64,000 bases of DNA from Mermis nigrescens (GCA_036768485.1 JAVLUZ010000508.1:124001-188000); one strand, 5' to 3'. Counted from the first letter of the stretch, positions 44,150 to 55,684 are shown. The notes: a model not told the origin generated them from the letters alone. Made by a program: numbers and translations.

Positions 44150-44530
44150 TGAAAATTTTTACAGCAATAAATTATACAAACACATAACTTCAAACAATAT
44201 TTTGCAATTACTGACAATTTATCGCCATTGCAGTGTTCTTTCACGAATTTGTACTTTGAATCAAAGAAGCACACCCATATGGATATTTGTTTGTATTGAG
44301 CAACTTACACCTAACTTACAACTTAGACGTAATTTAGACGTTCTATGAGGAACACAGTTAAGACTTTTAGACGCACGCGTCTAACTTCCGTCTAACTTCG
44401 ACGCGTCTAAAGTTCATCGAAATGGCGTCTAAGTTCGACGCGTCTAACTTCGACGCGTCCAACTTAGACGTTCTAATGAGAAACCCACCCCTGAGCTATA
44501 GCAATTTCGAAGTTTTATGATCGGACAGGT

Positions 44531-44729
44531 CTATAGTCCGTTTCATTTAACTTTGAGGTTTTTGAAAATACATAAAGTGCCTACAAAAGGTTTAAACTAT
44601 TCTATAGTGGTGATATTCTATAGTATTGCCAAACCGCATTACTGCATCTAAAGTTTAAACCAATTTTGTTGCCTGATTCGTGCGGATTAAATTCAACAGA
44701 AAACTGCAGAGTTAAATGAAACAGACTAG
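44531..44729. mobile_element. ~200-bp MITE, AGTCTGTTTCATTTAAC family
   Basis: It starts CTATAGTCCGTTTCATTTAA then CTTTGAGGTTTT, and ends CTGCAGAGTTAAATGAAACA then GACTAGA. Same family as 20740-20965 and 32497-32721, in the opposite internal order to 20740. Non-coding. Confidence 0.88.
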
Positions 44730-44944
44730 AATTCCGACCTTATTCTGAATCAAGAACCTGCTGATTGCAGACCGGAAAAGTAACTTCTATTGATTTAGTC
44801 GCCACAATAACGATCGGTTTGCGACTATTATTAAAATATGATTTTAGAGCAAGTTTTTCATCACACTATTTTTTTATAATTTCGTGTATGTAAGCTTGCG
44901 AATTTTTCATATGTTGTAATTTATAAGTACTTTTCTCAATCAAG

Positions 44945-45220
44945 AAAAGTAACTTGACGTCAAAGGGTGGGAAGGATAGACTGCAACAAATTGAGGACAA
45001 AGCGCGCTCAAATCAAAGGAAACTGGTCGAAGAGTACAAGGGTTATTTCGGCAAGTTGAAGGACAATTGCTTCCCGCGCCCCAACAAAGGATGCCGCTGC
45101 GTTGAGAAAGACCCAGCCGGCCGCGAAGTCGTCAATTTCTATGAACCGAAAGACAGAGAAATAAAATGCAACGTTCCAGCACCACAAGCATCAAAAGTCA
45201 CCGGTGCTCATCATCACTGA
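44945..45220 (+). CDS. Terminal exon of a small Cys-containing charged protein (family with 50163-50459)
   Basis: No ATG opens this frame. It most likely begins at the acceptor TTTTCTCAATCAAG ending at 44944 and runs to a TGA at 45218-45220. It encodes a Lys/Gln/Arg-rich helix (KDRLQQIEDKARSNQRKLV), then EEYKGYFGKLKDNCFPRPNK, then GCRCVEKDPAGREVVNFYEP, and ends in three His residues. Cysteines are spaced C-x7-C-x-C-x22-C. DNCFPxPxKGxCRC is shared with the minus-strand protein at 50163-50459, so they are paralogs. ATTAAA at 45295-45300 could be the polyadenylation signal. The 5' exons are unidentified; the signal-peptide ORF at 33493 is one phase-compatible candidate. Function unknown. The cysteines would suit a secreted or metal-binding protein, but that is inference. 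Confidence 0.65.
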   Translation, partial: KSNLTSKGGKDRLQQIEDKARSNQRKLVEEYKGYFGKLKDNCFPRPNKGCRCVEKDPAGREVVNFYEPKDREIKCNVPAPQASKVTGAHHH

Positions 45221-45404
45221 TCACAACCTAAACTATTATTTTACATGCAGCTCATTTAATTTTGTTTATACTTATTGATAGTTGCTTACAGCTAATTAAA
45301 AGAAATATAAGTAATTGGTTACTTTTGAAATTAAGTTACTTTTGACTTACTCTCTTGTCCTTTTCCCTTGCTTTAAAAACAAGTATAGGTTACATACTGT
45401 ACTT

Positions 45405-45553
45405 AGTCTGTTTCACATGAGTGTGAGCATAAATTCTAGAATTTCTTCAAAAGCCGACGAATTACGATAATTACATATATATCAAATTAATGCTATGATC
45501 GAAACCTGTCGACAGTTTTTAAAATTTATGCCCAAATATGTGTGAAACAGACT
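45405..45553. mobile_element. 149-bp MITE, AGTCTGTTTCACATAA family
   Basis: It starts AGTCTGTTTCACATGAGTGT and ends CCAAATATGTGTGAAACAG then ACT. Internal marks are AAGCCGACGAATTACGATAA, ATGCTATGATCG and CCTGTCGACAG. This is the reference copy for fragments at 30478, 31157, 32228 and around 37800/42175. Confidence 0.88.
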
Positions 45554-45692
45554 TTAAATGTTAGCGTTGATTACAGCTTGTATAAACAATACATTAAATA
45601 TTTTTAAGAAAATTTTGCGTCATTTCTTCCCAAATTTCATTTATTTTTACATATCTGCAGGTTAGACTATTTCGATAAAAATGAATCATATT

Positions 45693-45868
45693 ATAGTCCG
45701 TTTCATATATCTTCGTGCATAAATTTTAATAATTTCCATCGACAATAAGCCGAAGGCTACGATAATTATATATATATATATCGGATCAATACTATAATCA
45801 AAATCTGTCAGCTTATTACCGCAAATAGTTTAAAAATTTTTGACCGAACTGGCGTGAAACACCTATAG
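45693..45868. mobile_element. ~175-bp MITE, AGTCTGTTTCACATAA family, diverged
   Basis: It starts ATAGTCCGTTTCATATATCT then GTGCATAAATTTTAATA, with AAGCCGAAGGCTACGATAAT, a short TA run, and an end at GGCGTGAAACACCTATAGT. Terminus positions are approximate. Confidence 0.75.
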
Positions 45869-45890
45869 TCTGCATCAAGAGCGCTGCGAC

Positions 45891-46138
45891 CACACCTGGG
45901 CGTATGGGGTATGCACCCCCCTCGAGAAACCAAAACACTCCCTCTAGAAATCAAAATGCCCCAAGACTTCAAGTTTTGAATTTTTTTTGTTTTTTTTTCG
46001 CAATTTTTTGATGCCAATGGATAGTGCTCGATGAGAAACGTTGAAAAATAGTGTTTTTTCGCCATAAAACCATTTTAAGGCGATTTTCACCTTTGAAAAA
46101 TCTTGCAACCCCCAGAATTTTCTTGCTGCCCACGTATG
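45891..46138 (+). mobile_element. 248-bp MITE, CACACCTGGGCG family, first of a cluster of three
   Basis: It starts CACACCTGGGCGTATGGGG and ends CTGCCCACGTATG. GCTGCGAC and TCTGCGAC flank it, seven of eight matching. A reversed copy follows 8 bp later. Confidence 0.88.
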
Positions 46139-46146
46139 TCTGCGAC

Positions 46147-46614
46147 CATAGGTGGGCGGCACACTGAAAATCCTGGGGAAGGGTGGAATACAAACTTTTT
46201 AAGGTCCAAAAATGGTATGGCGAAAAAACACCATTTTTAAACGTTTTTCATCGTGCACAATCCATTTGCATTAAAAATTGCGGAAAAACCAAAAAAAATA
46301 AATTGAATTCGGGGGTGGAGAATATTTTGCTTTCTAGCTTTCTGGGGTGTATTCGGCCTAGGACTGCATACATACCTGGGCGTGGAGGGAAAGTTCTTTG
46401 GGGGTATGCAGTATGCACCCCCAGAATTCGATTTTTGAAATTTTTTTGTTTTTTTCGCAATTTTCTGATGCCAATGGATTGTGCTCGATGAGAAACAAAA
46501 AAAATGGTGTTTTTCGCCATACCACCATTCTTAAGGCCATTTTTTACCTTTGAAAAAATCTTGCACCCGCCAGAATTTTGATGCCGCCCACCTATGGTGC
46601 ATACCCCACGTGTG
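46147..46614 (-). mobile_element. Reversed MITE split by a third, forward MITE
   Basis: The reversed copy starts CATAGGTGGGCGGCACAC at 46147 and its far end is ACCCCACGTGTGG near 46614. Between about 46373 and 46594 lies a forward copy (CATACCTGGGCGTGGAGGG to GCCGCCCACCTATG) with TGCATAC before and after it. That sequence comes from the GTGCATACCCC stretch of the host copy, so the forward copy is the youngest. After the cluster GCTGCAAC echoes the GCTGCGAC at 45883. Confidence 0.8.
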
Positions 46615-47004
46615 GCTGCAACACTTTTGCATTACAAGAAATCAGACGCCAGAAATCAAAAAATATTATCTCGAAAAGTTCCTATTTTCAAAAGTTTTCA
46701 TTAAAAGACGAGATTGATATCTTTTAAAGTTAAGTAGCGTCCAAAAAGTGGACGGAAACAACTAAATCTGAGAAAAACATTCAGCATGAGAATAGCGACG
46801 TCAAAAAAGTGTAATTTAAATGCTTCCGTTCTTCGTACCAAATTTAGGATTGTGACTCAAACTTTGCGAAATTAAAGATTGATTGCGGAACAAAAAAGAA
46901 AAATGTACGAGATGGACCATAAGCAAACTAATACGGTAGCCAAATTCTTAATAAATTTAGCGATTTTCGCCTACTTGTTTACTGACAAAAGCTAGCCCAT
47001 TATC
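46615..47004. other. Gene-free stretch
   Basis: Nothing recognised. It ends at the terminal motif of copy B. Confidence 0.45.
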
Positions 47005-50000
47005 TTAGGTAGCGCGTTAGCGCGTACCTATAATATACTTGGGTACCCCTAACACCTGTGCACCCCCTACAGCTATAACGGCACACTTCTGGAAAGTGCG
47101 GTTTTTTTAAAAGAAAGATAATAAAAAAATTTGCTGCCCGTGTTTTTTCTTTTTCTTGAAACTCAAAACTGACTGTGTAAAGAAGGTGTAAAGTTTTTGT
47201 GTAACGTTATAAATAGGACAAATTTTGTGACCTTTTTACTACGGCATGTGGACAACTGAGTATTGATGACTCGAACAATTGAACAGCATAGGATTATAGA
47301 GGGATAAATTCTACAGAACAAAATTTTTTGTTTTTGAAATTCGCATTAGTTCTCGAATGGCAGTGTAAAGAGTGCGAAAATCTGGGGGTGAAAAAGCACT
47401 TTTTGGTCGAGTTTTCAACCTACTTATGTCTGATACTAACTCCGGTTATGAGTTTTTTAAAATATTTCCTAACAGAAATGTAGAGCGGATCAAGGGCTGC
47501 ATTCTGCATATAAGCAAAGTCTTCTACGCTCTATGGTCAGTTAGATCCTGGGGTTTAAAGTTTACACTCTAGTGGATGGTGTAAAAAACGGATTTTAAGT
47601 AAGATTTCTCTGTCAAATTTTTCCGCTTATGAGTCAGTGTAAATTGAAGACAGCATTAATAAAGTGCCTCTCAGGGGCTACACATCGCAGCAAACCGCAT
47701 TTAAAAAAACGCAATATTGAGTTATTTATGGGGGTGTAAAGTTCGAAATCAGAGGTAAAAAATGGGCGAAAAAACACGTTTTTTCCGAAGTTTGATTAAT
47801 AAATCATACCAAATAATTTTTGCAAGAGAATTTTGGCACACAGGAATGTACTACGATTTAAAAGCCACAAATTGTACCAAACCAAATTTCTTTAAACTCA
47901 ATGGGGAGTTCGGTACGGAATTTTAAAGTTTACAGTGTTCTAAATGATGGAAAATACGTTTTTGTTGCGTTTTTTGTTCGCCACTTTCTCCGTCCAGAAG
48001 TCGGGATAAGTCCAATAGAATAAAAATAAAGTGCTTTATATCGGGTGCATGTCAAAGCAAATTGTCTATACATTAAGATTTAGCGAGTGTAAAGTCAAAA
48101 ATTTGGTGTTTAAAATGCATTTCTGTCTTGTTTTTTCTGCCTGCTTCTCCGGTTACGAGTCAGGGACACGTTTATCAAGACTAGAAATGGACCAGGAACC
48201 AAATTTGATATGCCAGTCTGGCGCATATGTTTACACTCTACAGTGTTGTAAAGTGGTTTACACCTATTGTTAGTTTGCCCATAGAACATTATGGAGACTT
48301 AATATTTTTCATAAATATTAATCGTATTATCGGAACAATATCAAAATTACGAATCTGACCAAAACCTGCTTTACACTAGGTGTTTACATGAAGTTTACAC
48401 TACATATGTATTTATCTTCGTTTTTGAGCATTCCAGAAACCTAATTTTTTCCTGGAGTCTAGAAATTTCAAAGAATCAAATGTGAGACGTCACGTAGGCG
48501 CGTTTGTTTACATCCAACAGTGATGTAAAGTAGTTTACACTCATTGTTTATTTGTCCTCAGACCATCATAGACATGCAATTTTTTCATAAATGTTGGTAA
48601 TAATATCCAAGTAATATCAGATTTACAAATCGAAATAAAATCCTCTTTACACTAGGCGATTGTGTAAAGTTTACACTGCATGTTAGCCTTTGTTTCAGAG
48701 CATTGCAAAAACCGAAATTTTTTCCTGAGATCTAAAAATTTACAGGGAATGAAATATAGGACGTCAGCTGGGCGCGTTTGTTTACACTCAACAGTGATAT
48801 AAAGTGGTTTACATCTGTGTCTATTTGTCCTTAAACCGTTATGGAGATGAAATTTTTATGAATGTTGATCGTAATATCCGAGTAATATCGAATTTACAAA
48901 TCAGACTAAAATCTTCTTTACACTCGTTGCTAGTTTAGAGTTTACACTATATAATAAGCTCCATTCTAGAGCCTCACGGTAACTTTTTTTCCCTAAAGTC
49001 GTAAAATATATATGGAAACAGATGTGATACGTCTGCTAGGGGCGCATGAAAAGTAATGTAAATTGATTAACACCTAATGTTAATTTGTTCATAGAACATT
49101 ATAGAGGTTTCGTTTCTTAATAAATGCTGATCGTTATATCAGAGCAATATCGAAATTATTAATTCCACTAAAATTCTTTACTCTTGTGTAAAGTTTAAAA
49201 TGTAAATTAAGTTTAGCTCTAGAAAGTTTTGGAAGCATTTTTCTTTACAGGATGTTCTACGTAACACAAGAATTATTAATCAGAATGTTTGTTTCTTGTA
49301 CAACTAGTAGTTTTGTAAAGTTTAAACCATTCAATTATTAGAAGAACCGCACAGTAAATGAAATCTAGTATTGTATTTCCAAATCTTGCTAATTAAAAGT
49401 AGGGTACTAGCAAAGAAAAATGCTCCGATGGAAAAAAAAGGGGAATATACTTGGGATTGAGAATTATCGAGGATGTAAAAGGAGAGGACTAGGAAATATC
49501 TCCTATGTCATATGCAAAATATCGCAAAATATGTTAAAAACCAGACTTTCTCTAAAGAATGCAAAAAATCGAAGTATATTCTGCGGCCTCCCAATAGAAA
49601 TAAACTATTTACCAAAAAATTGATTGAAAAAAGCAGCGAATTAGCAGTGCAGTAGCTAAGCGAATTGAATGAAATAGTACATATCGATGCATTCAAGACA
49701 ATCGATGATATTGTTGGTTCAAAGCAGTAAGGAAACACGGAAGCTGACGTGCAACAGACCTTATGTAGATACTCTTTTACACATGTCTACAACAATTGTT
49801 TACTCGACTTTTACATTTCTCAAAGGCCGCAGAATATACTTCGATTTTTTGCATTGTTTAGAGAAAGTCTGGTTTTTAACATATTTTGCGATTTTTGGCA
49901 TATAACATAGGGAGATTTTCCTAGTCCCCTCCTTTTACATCCTCGATAATTCTCAATCCCAAGTATATTCCCCTTTTTTGTTCAATCGGAGCATTTTTCT

Positions 50001-50010
50001 TTGCTAGTTA
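47005..50010 (+). mobile_element. Copy B of the ~3-kb TGTAAAC repeat element
   Basis: It starts AGGTAGCGCGTTAGCGCGTA then CCTATAATATACTTGGGTAC, and ends with the inverted arm ATCGGAGCATTTTTCTTTGC. GTGTAAAGTTTACAC-like motifs recur about every 140 or 280 bp, notably at 48232, 48370, 48511, 48646, 48779 and 48918, so the interior looks like a decayed tandem repeat. It is the inverted counterpart of copy A. No gene-like frame with a recognisable domain is present. A short segment near 49660-49730 (LNEIVHIDAFKTIDDIVG in one frame) recurs in copies A and C. Confidence 0.85.
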
Positions 50011-50162
50011 AATTCTGCTCTTCGATAGCAAAACGAAATTTAGAGGCTCTATTTTATTAGTAAGAATAAGAAAACGATCAAGTTATAAAAAAATTGTTTC
50101 TGCAACACAATTTAGTCACAATAATAGCGAAAAGAGCTTCTTTAAAAGTGGAATCCTCCAAT

Positions 50163-50459
50163 TTATGCGCTGCCTCGATTAGTCGTTGGTTTGTAGCATT
50201 TCGTTGGGGCCTGCTCCTTACCGTAGTGCACGGTTTTGCCATTTTCGTCGCATCTGCAGGTTCCCTTTTTCGGAGCTGGGAAACAATTGTCCCGTAGATT
50301 TTTCGAAATCTGTTTAATTTCACCCATCACTTTTTCATGCTCTGATTTGGTCTTTTCTTTTACCGGATCGTTGCTGTCATTTTCGTTCTTAATTTGAAAA
50401 ATACGCACCAAGGAAAATGATTCGATGAATTTCATTAAGTTTTTAGAAACAGTTGCCAT
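50163..50459 (-). CDS. Small Cys-containing charged protein (family with 44945-45220)
   Basis: 98 codons from ATG (50459-50457) to TAA (50165-50163). The N-terminus is MATVSKNLMKFIESFSLVRI, only moderately hydrophobic and not a clear signal peptide. A charged linker follows (NDSNDPVKEKTKSEHEKVM), then GEIKQISKNLRDNCFPAPKK, then GTCRCDENGKTVHYGKEQAP and TKCYKP. Cysteines are spaced C-x8-C-x-C-x17-C. The helix-DNCFPxPxKG-CRC core matches the plus-strand exon at 44945-45220, so the two are diverged paralogs about 5 kb apart in convergent orientation with copy B between them. On the minus strand AATAAA lies at about 50057-50052, a good polyadenylation signal 105 bp past the stop. Single-exon as it stands. 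Family and function unknown to me. Confidence 0.65.
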   Translation of the reverse strand: MATVSKNLMKFIESFSLVRIFQIKNENDSNDPVKEKTKSEHEKVMGEIKQISKNLRDNCFPAPKKGTCRCDENGKTVHYGKEQAPTKCYKPTTNRGSA

Positions 50460-52079
50460 TGTTTAATTGTAAAAAATAAAGTGGCGAATGAAGTTAATCA
50501 ACTAAGATGGTCAATTTCTACAAAAATCTTGGTTAGAAGGGTTCGAAGACGTAAAGAGCGGATAGAAATTAATAAAAAAATTTTAGAAAGCTCTCGATTT
50601 ACCGAAAAAATAACTCAACGCGAAGTTGAATGAAGTAAAAATAAAATTCAACTTTATATCCTCAAAAAAGTATCTACAATAAGAGTGGCCTTAGATCTGT
50701 ATAAAAAATTTTTATTTAACCGATCGATCCATTAATAAGATCAATCTGAAAAGGTTTTATGGATGACGCAACTTGGAATGTTTGCGACCAAATAGAAAAA
50801 GTTTGCGTTTACATAGTATTTTGATATTTTTTCATTTATGCTTTTGTAGTGAATAAGGAATGATATCTGAATCAATATTTATTGTTTCGCAATAGGCTGG
50901 TATGTATACTGGCAAATTTAAGTTCTCCGCGTCCAAAAATTGCAGTAGCTGACCCTATGATTTTGTTGGGGGAAGACCCAAGTTTTGAAGTTGGATATCT
51001 CAATAATTACTTTTGGATAGGCAAAAATAATGGTGTTTTTTAGCTATTTTCAACGAAATCTGCACATTGTAGAAAAAAGAACTTAAAAAAATCAAACTCG
51101 ATTCGGATTATATCAAACAAATATGTTATATATAAATAAATAAGGCGCGAAGCGCCCAAATTTTTTGGCTTATTAGCTCAAAAAGTGTGCTGAATCTGCT
51201 CTCAAATACGCTTTAAGAATTTCCAATTATTTCCTTTGGGGTACCTTTGCAAAAAATATTCACACTTCCAAAATTTAGTGGGACTCGTCCCCCTAGGCCC
51301 TCCACAGCTAAGCCACTGGAAAATTGATGTTCATTAATTCGCTAAACATAATAGCCCTATAGATGAGCGTTTGGAGATACTTTTAATTCATTGCCAACAA
51401 ATCCCAAGTCAAGACCTTAAGCAATCGAATAATTTTACAATTAAGAGAAAATCGAAAAATACGTAGTATTCGATCTTCTTGTCAAGCATTATCATACGGC
51501 ATTAAAAATTTTTTTAACTAGAAAGTGCATAGTCATTTTGAAAATACTGGTTATAGAGTTTATCTAGAAACTATTATCAGTTGTCACTTGGTAGGATTAT
51601 CAGGATTAAATAATGCTTGGTGGAGGTTTCAAGGGTTTTTGGCTCCCATGAAAAGATTTAAGAACTAACATTCGCAAGCAGCCGGATCTTTGAAAAATAA
51701 TGTTTGAAATTATTTACACGAACACTTTTTACATTATTAAAGTTTTAATCCTTTTTCGATTTTAAAGTTCTCTAAGGTCAATAACCTACTTTAAATTTTT
51801 AGGCTCTCACATTAACTTGAGTGGACTCGATTCATCTGGGTGAAATCGGATGTTTTCAGGAAAACTTTATCTTATATATTGTTATCTATGTTACTTACTC
51901 TATTGATTGAAAACCTTATTTTTTAGCTGCACAAGAAGCGGATCTAGAAAATAGGTAAGATTTTGCAAATATAGCTGTAGCAATTAGGCTCAATCTTAAA
52001 TGACTTGCAATGTTATGATTCTGAGCTTTCAACAGTTTTACTATTATCTTTTATGGTATTGTCCTCTTGGCGTCACACC
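50460..52079. other. 1.6-kb gene-free stretch
   Basis: AT-rich. 51130-51310 matches 20490-20640 (AAGGCGCGAAGCGCCCAAAT, then ACGCTTTAAGAATTTCC). No gene recognised. The first few hundred bases would be the promoter of the minus-strand Cys protein, but no clear TATA box or initiator stands out. Confidence 0.45.
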
Positions 52080-52436
52080 GTTCCACCAATACCACCAAAA
52101 ATTTGAAAAATCACACCAGTCCCAACAGTTTTACCAAGAATCCAAATAGTCCTAACAGTCCTAATATAACATCCCAACTATCCCACCGTCTAAACAGTCC
52201 AACTTGTTTGAATCAGACTATAGTTGCATAATAGAAAACAACAACACGGAAGTGATGACATGACACTCATTCAGCAAATTTGATACATGGATAACAGTGC
52301 GATCATTAGTTTTCTTGGCGGTACTGTTGGGATGGTGGGAGGGAATATTGAAAGTGTTAAGAATGGTGGGACTGTAAGGATTTTTGATGGGATTGTTGGG
52401 GCCACGGGAGGACTATTGGGACTGTTGAGACACAAA
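52080..52436. mobile_element. Decayed foldback element with CCCAACAGTCCCACC arms
   Basis: The left arm is CACCAGTCCCAACAGTTTTACC-type repeats (52110-52200), and the right arm is the inverse (GGTACTGTTGGGATGGTGGG to GGACTGTTGAGACACA). It resembles the element at 7066-8086 but is shorter and diverged. Left terminus approximate. Confidence 0.6.
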
Positions 52437-52748
52437 CAGACATGTACATAAGGGACGGGGAACGAGCATATAAGGAGAGAACCAGGTGCAAGTGAAAAAG
52501 ATAGGCCCTTCTATGATTGGTCACTCTCTTTTGACAAAATTGCGCAATTCGCAAGCTGTAATTCATCCTTTGGTCCCTTATGTTTTAAAAAAGTTTTGGT
52601 CGTGCCCACCCCGAAACAACATATAGCGTTTCTATGTGTTTCCATGTTTTCTACAGCAACCGGGTTCTCTCCTTATACGCTCGTGGGGAGAGGGATTGGG
52701 GAGTTCTGACCAGACATGCACGAGGGTGAGGGGTTCAGGGGTCCTGAC

Positions 52749-52935
52749 CATAGGTGGGCGGCACCAAAGTTCTGGGGAGGGTGCAAGATTTTTTCACAGG
52801 TAGAAAATGGCCTTAAGAATAGTGGTATGGCGAAAAAACACCATTTTTCAACGTCAATCATCGAGCACTATCTATTAACATCAAAAAATTGCGGAAAAAA
52901 TGTTGAGAAATTTCAAAAATTGAATTCTGGGGCTG
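52749..52935 (-). mobile_element. Partial MITE, CACACCTGGGCG family (reverse)
   Basis: It starts CATAGGTGGGCGGCACC and follows the family through TTGAATTCTGGGG, then breaks into unrelated sequence before the far terminus. GTCCTGAC precedes it; GTCCTGCC is found at about 53175 after another CACCTATG, which may be a coincidence. Confidence 0.75.
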
Positions 52936-53940
52936 TTCAGAATGGAACATGTGAAATTTTTCGTTTGAAGTGAGGCAAAATAAAGGCCCAAAAAAGATGA
53001 AAAATTAAAATTTTCCTCAAAAGTGCCTTAAATTGACCAGAAACTGTGTAAAAACGAATTTTTAACACTATTTTAGCGCTTATACCATTTTCCGAGCTCA
53101 TTTTGTTCCAAAAAACCTCAATTCTTGACCCCCAGTCCGGCTAACCCCCCAGATCAATCATGCTGTGCACCTATGGTCCTGCCCCCTAGAATAGAAAAAT
53201 TGAAAATTTTGTGGGGAAAATGAGGCAAAATGAAGGCCGAAAAGGGTGAAAAATGAAAATTTCATGTAAAGGTAATTCAAATTGACCGGAAACTGTGTAA
53301 TAACGTAGGTTTGATGGTGTTTTTGCGCTTACACCAGTTTTTGAGATTAATTTAGCCCAAAAAAGCTCAATTTTACCCGTCATTGTGATCAACATGTAAG
53401 ATTTTGAGATTTTGATTTTTTTAGAATATGTTAGCCTACAGGCATGTAGTAGCTGAGGGGGATTTTGGGAACGTCATACGTGTTCTTGAAGGGGAGGGGG
53501 GTTTGAGGCAGGTTGACCACCCACAATTGCAACTGACTCCCGCAAAATGGCTGCTACCCTCCATATTGCCAATTTTTTTGTAAAAATTGTAAAAACTGCG
53601 CCTTTTTTAGCGTTTTTAAATCATTTTTGACTCAAAAGTGTCAAATTTTCGGCACTTCGCGCCATATATATATATACACAATTTTTAATCATATTTTGTC
53701 CAATTTACTCGATTTTTATTTCAAATTTTTTTCTTCTAAATTTTTATGTTTTTATGTTTCAGAAAGAACGAGCATTGTCCTAAACGTCAAAAAACAGTGT
53801 TTTTGACGTGTGCCCATCGTTTGTAAGCCCAAAAAGGCACATTTTAAAAAAATTTTTGGGCCTTACCCTCAGTGTTCCCATGCTGTGCACGTCCCCCGCA
53901 AATAAGCACTTTCTTCAAACTGAGTAGCCCAACATGGTGT
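52936..53940. other. Gene-free stretch with two diverged repeats
   Basis: 52970-53110 and 53205-53390 repeat each other (GAGGCAAAATAAAGGC or GAGGCAAAATGAAGGC, AAATTGACCGGAAACTGTGT, TAACG, TTTTTGAG). 53500-53890 is a reverse-type relative of 3660-4050 with TCGGCACTTCGCGCCATATA. No gene recognised. Confidence 0.55.
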
Positions 53941-53948
53941 ATCCCAGC

Positions 53949-55676
53949 CAGTGATCGTACGGGGACCCCGACCCCGAAAAACCCCGGCCTAAACCCCGAC
54001 CCCCGACCGGGGGCATGATTTTTCGAGTCGGGGTTGAACCTTTTTCGGGGTGAAATATAGCATTTTATTTGTTGGTACATAGAAGAATTGTATAAATGGC
54101 AAATAAATTCGGAACAAGGACGATTCATTCACCAGCAAAATTAATATGTCAAACTCGACACTCGCGATATTTCATAAAAAGTACGCCTGGTCGCCATGTT
54201 GTTAAGACGTACATACACGTTCGCATATTTTCCATTATGAAGTGCGCCGAAATTACTGCGGAATCACAGGCGTAGCCGGGGGGAATGGAGGCATATGCCC
54301 CCGGAATTTTTCAGAAATTATGTTGACTTTTCTGGCGCAATGTGTCCATAACATTGAGTTTAAAAGGCACAAACGTCAAAAATTATCCGGCGCTTCGCGC
54401 CGAGTCATTATTATATATTGTTATACAGATCCAATGAATTTAAAAGCTTGAATCTGTTAAAATTATCCAGACATCGCAGCACTTTAGTGATTTAATGCAC
54501 TATTAGTTCATTGAATGAAACTGCACATGCTTGTTGAACATAATAGTAAAAGTGCGAAAATGTTTGCGTACCAATGTATCTATTCTCTGCTTTGTTTATC
54601 TTTCTTTACAAGGACACATAATTCTATTTTAAATGAAAGGAAAGGCCAAATTTTCTTGTGTTTTTGCGCATTTTCTGTTTTCTGAACTAGTTAATAAGAA
54701 GGCCACAAATGGGCCTGAAAATGGTAAGAACAAAATTCTCATTGATACATCTTTCAATGACTTATTGGTTGCAACCCGTTGCTGCGCTACATACTTAGCA
54801 GAGGTCGAAAAACGCATTTCAGCTCAGAAGTTTTGTGCAGTGTAGGTGTTCATCAATTTTAAGTTTTTTGGACTCAATTCAGAACCGAGATTTTGCCAAT
54901 TTGCGAAAATTTTAACTTTACTAATTAAAAATTAGAGTGCTATTTTACAAAATTTTCGGGGTTCTGCTCTGGACCTCGCTGGTGGCGCTTGAGCGCGCCA
55001 CCCCAGACCCCCAGCCGTACAATCTCGTTCTACATGCTGAAAGAGATATTTAGGAGGACAGAAAAAGGTAAAAGGATTAGGAATTTTTAAAAATATTCGG
55101 CGCTTCGTGCCGCAATTAGTTTATCTGTTCTGTATGATTTAAGCGGTATAAATTGAGTTTAAAGAGTGAAAACGTCAAAATTTTCCTGCGCTTAGCACCG
55201 CCGATTATTGTCTTAGGGCGGTAAAATATGACTCAATTTCTTGATGCTTTGCGCTACTTATGATTTCCGAACTTTTTGTCAATAAAAAGGCGTAAATTCT
55301 ACATGAAAACGGTAAAAATTTCGAAAATTTCCGGCGCTTCGCGTTATTGGCTCCTCTACAATCAGTGCGCTATAGAAAACCGTTATGAAAAAACTGTGGA
55401 AGAATACGAAAAAGCGAGAGCGATTAGTGATTAAAATTGAAAGTAATGCTAAATTGCTAAAACCATGTTTGAACTTGGAATGAAAATAAAATGTTGAACA
55501 TAACCAGCTTTATTAGTATTGCGCTACAAACAAGTGAAGGTATCGTTTTTATCCTTTTCAAATTAGTATGTAATAATGCAATGTTAATTGTTAATCTTCA
55601 ACCCCGACCCCGAAAACCGGGGTTTTTCATCCCCGACCCCGATCAGGGGTGAAAATCTGACCCCGTACGATCACTG
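53949..55676. mobile_element. 1.73-kb hAT-like element with CCCCGA subterminal repeats
   Basis: The ends are a perfect 16-bp inverted repeat, CAGTGATCGTACGGGG. ATCCCAGC is exactly duplicated on both sides (53941-53948, 55677-55684). ACCCCGACCCCGAAAAACCC-type repeats lie just inside each end (53963-54055, 55600-55660). The interior includes a segment related to the element at 58826-60189 (GGCGTAGCCGGGG, TTTTTCAGAAAT, ATCCAATGAATTTAAAAGC) and several GGCGCTTCGCGCC motifs. No transposase frame. Confidence 0.93.
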
Positions 55677-55684
55677 ATCCCAGC

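Larger units (their letters stand above)
42903..44490 (+). mobile_element. 1.59-kb PIF/Harbinger transposon
   Basis: Termini GGGTGGGTTTCTCATAAGAC and the complement of GTTCTAATGAGAAACCCACCC are inverted. CTG flanks both sides (42900-42902, 44491-44493), a 3-bp duplication as in PIF/Harbinger. Both subterminal regions are dense in TTAGACGCGTCTAA-type palindromes, likely transposase or Myb-protein binding sites. It carries the usual Harbinger pair, a DDE transposase (+) and a Myb-like protein (-), in convergent orientation. Confidence 0.92.

Noticed and set aside
54633..54845. 70-codon frame inside the 53949 element
   Set aside because: The related sequence at 59220-59395 does not keep the frame, so it is unlikely to be coding.
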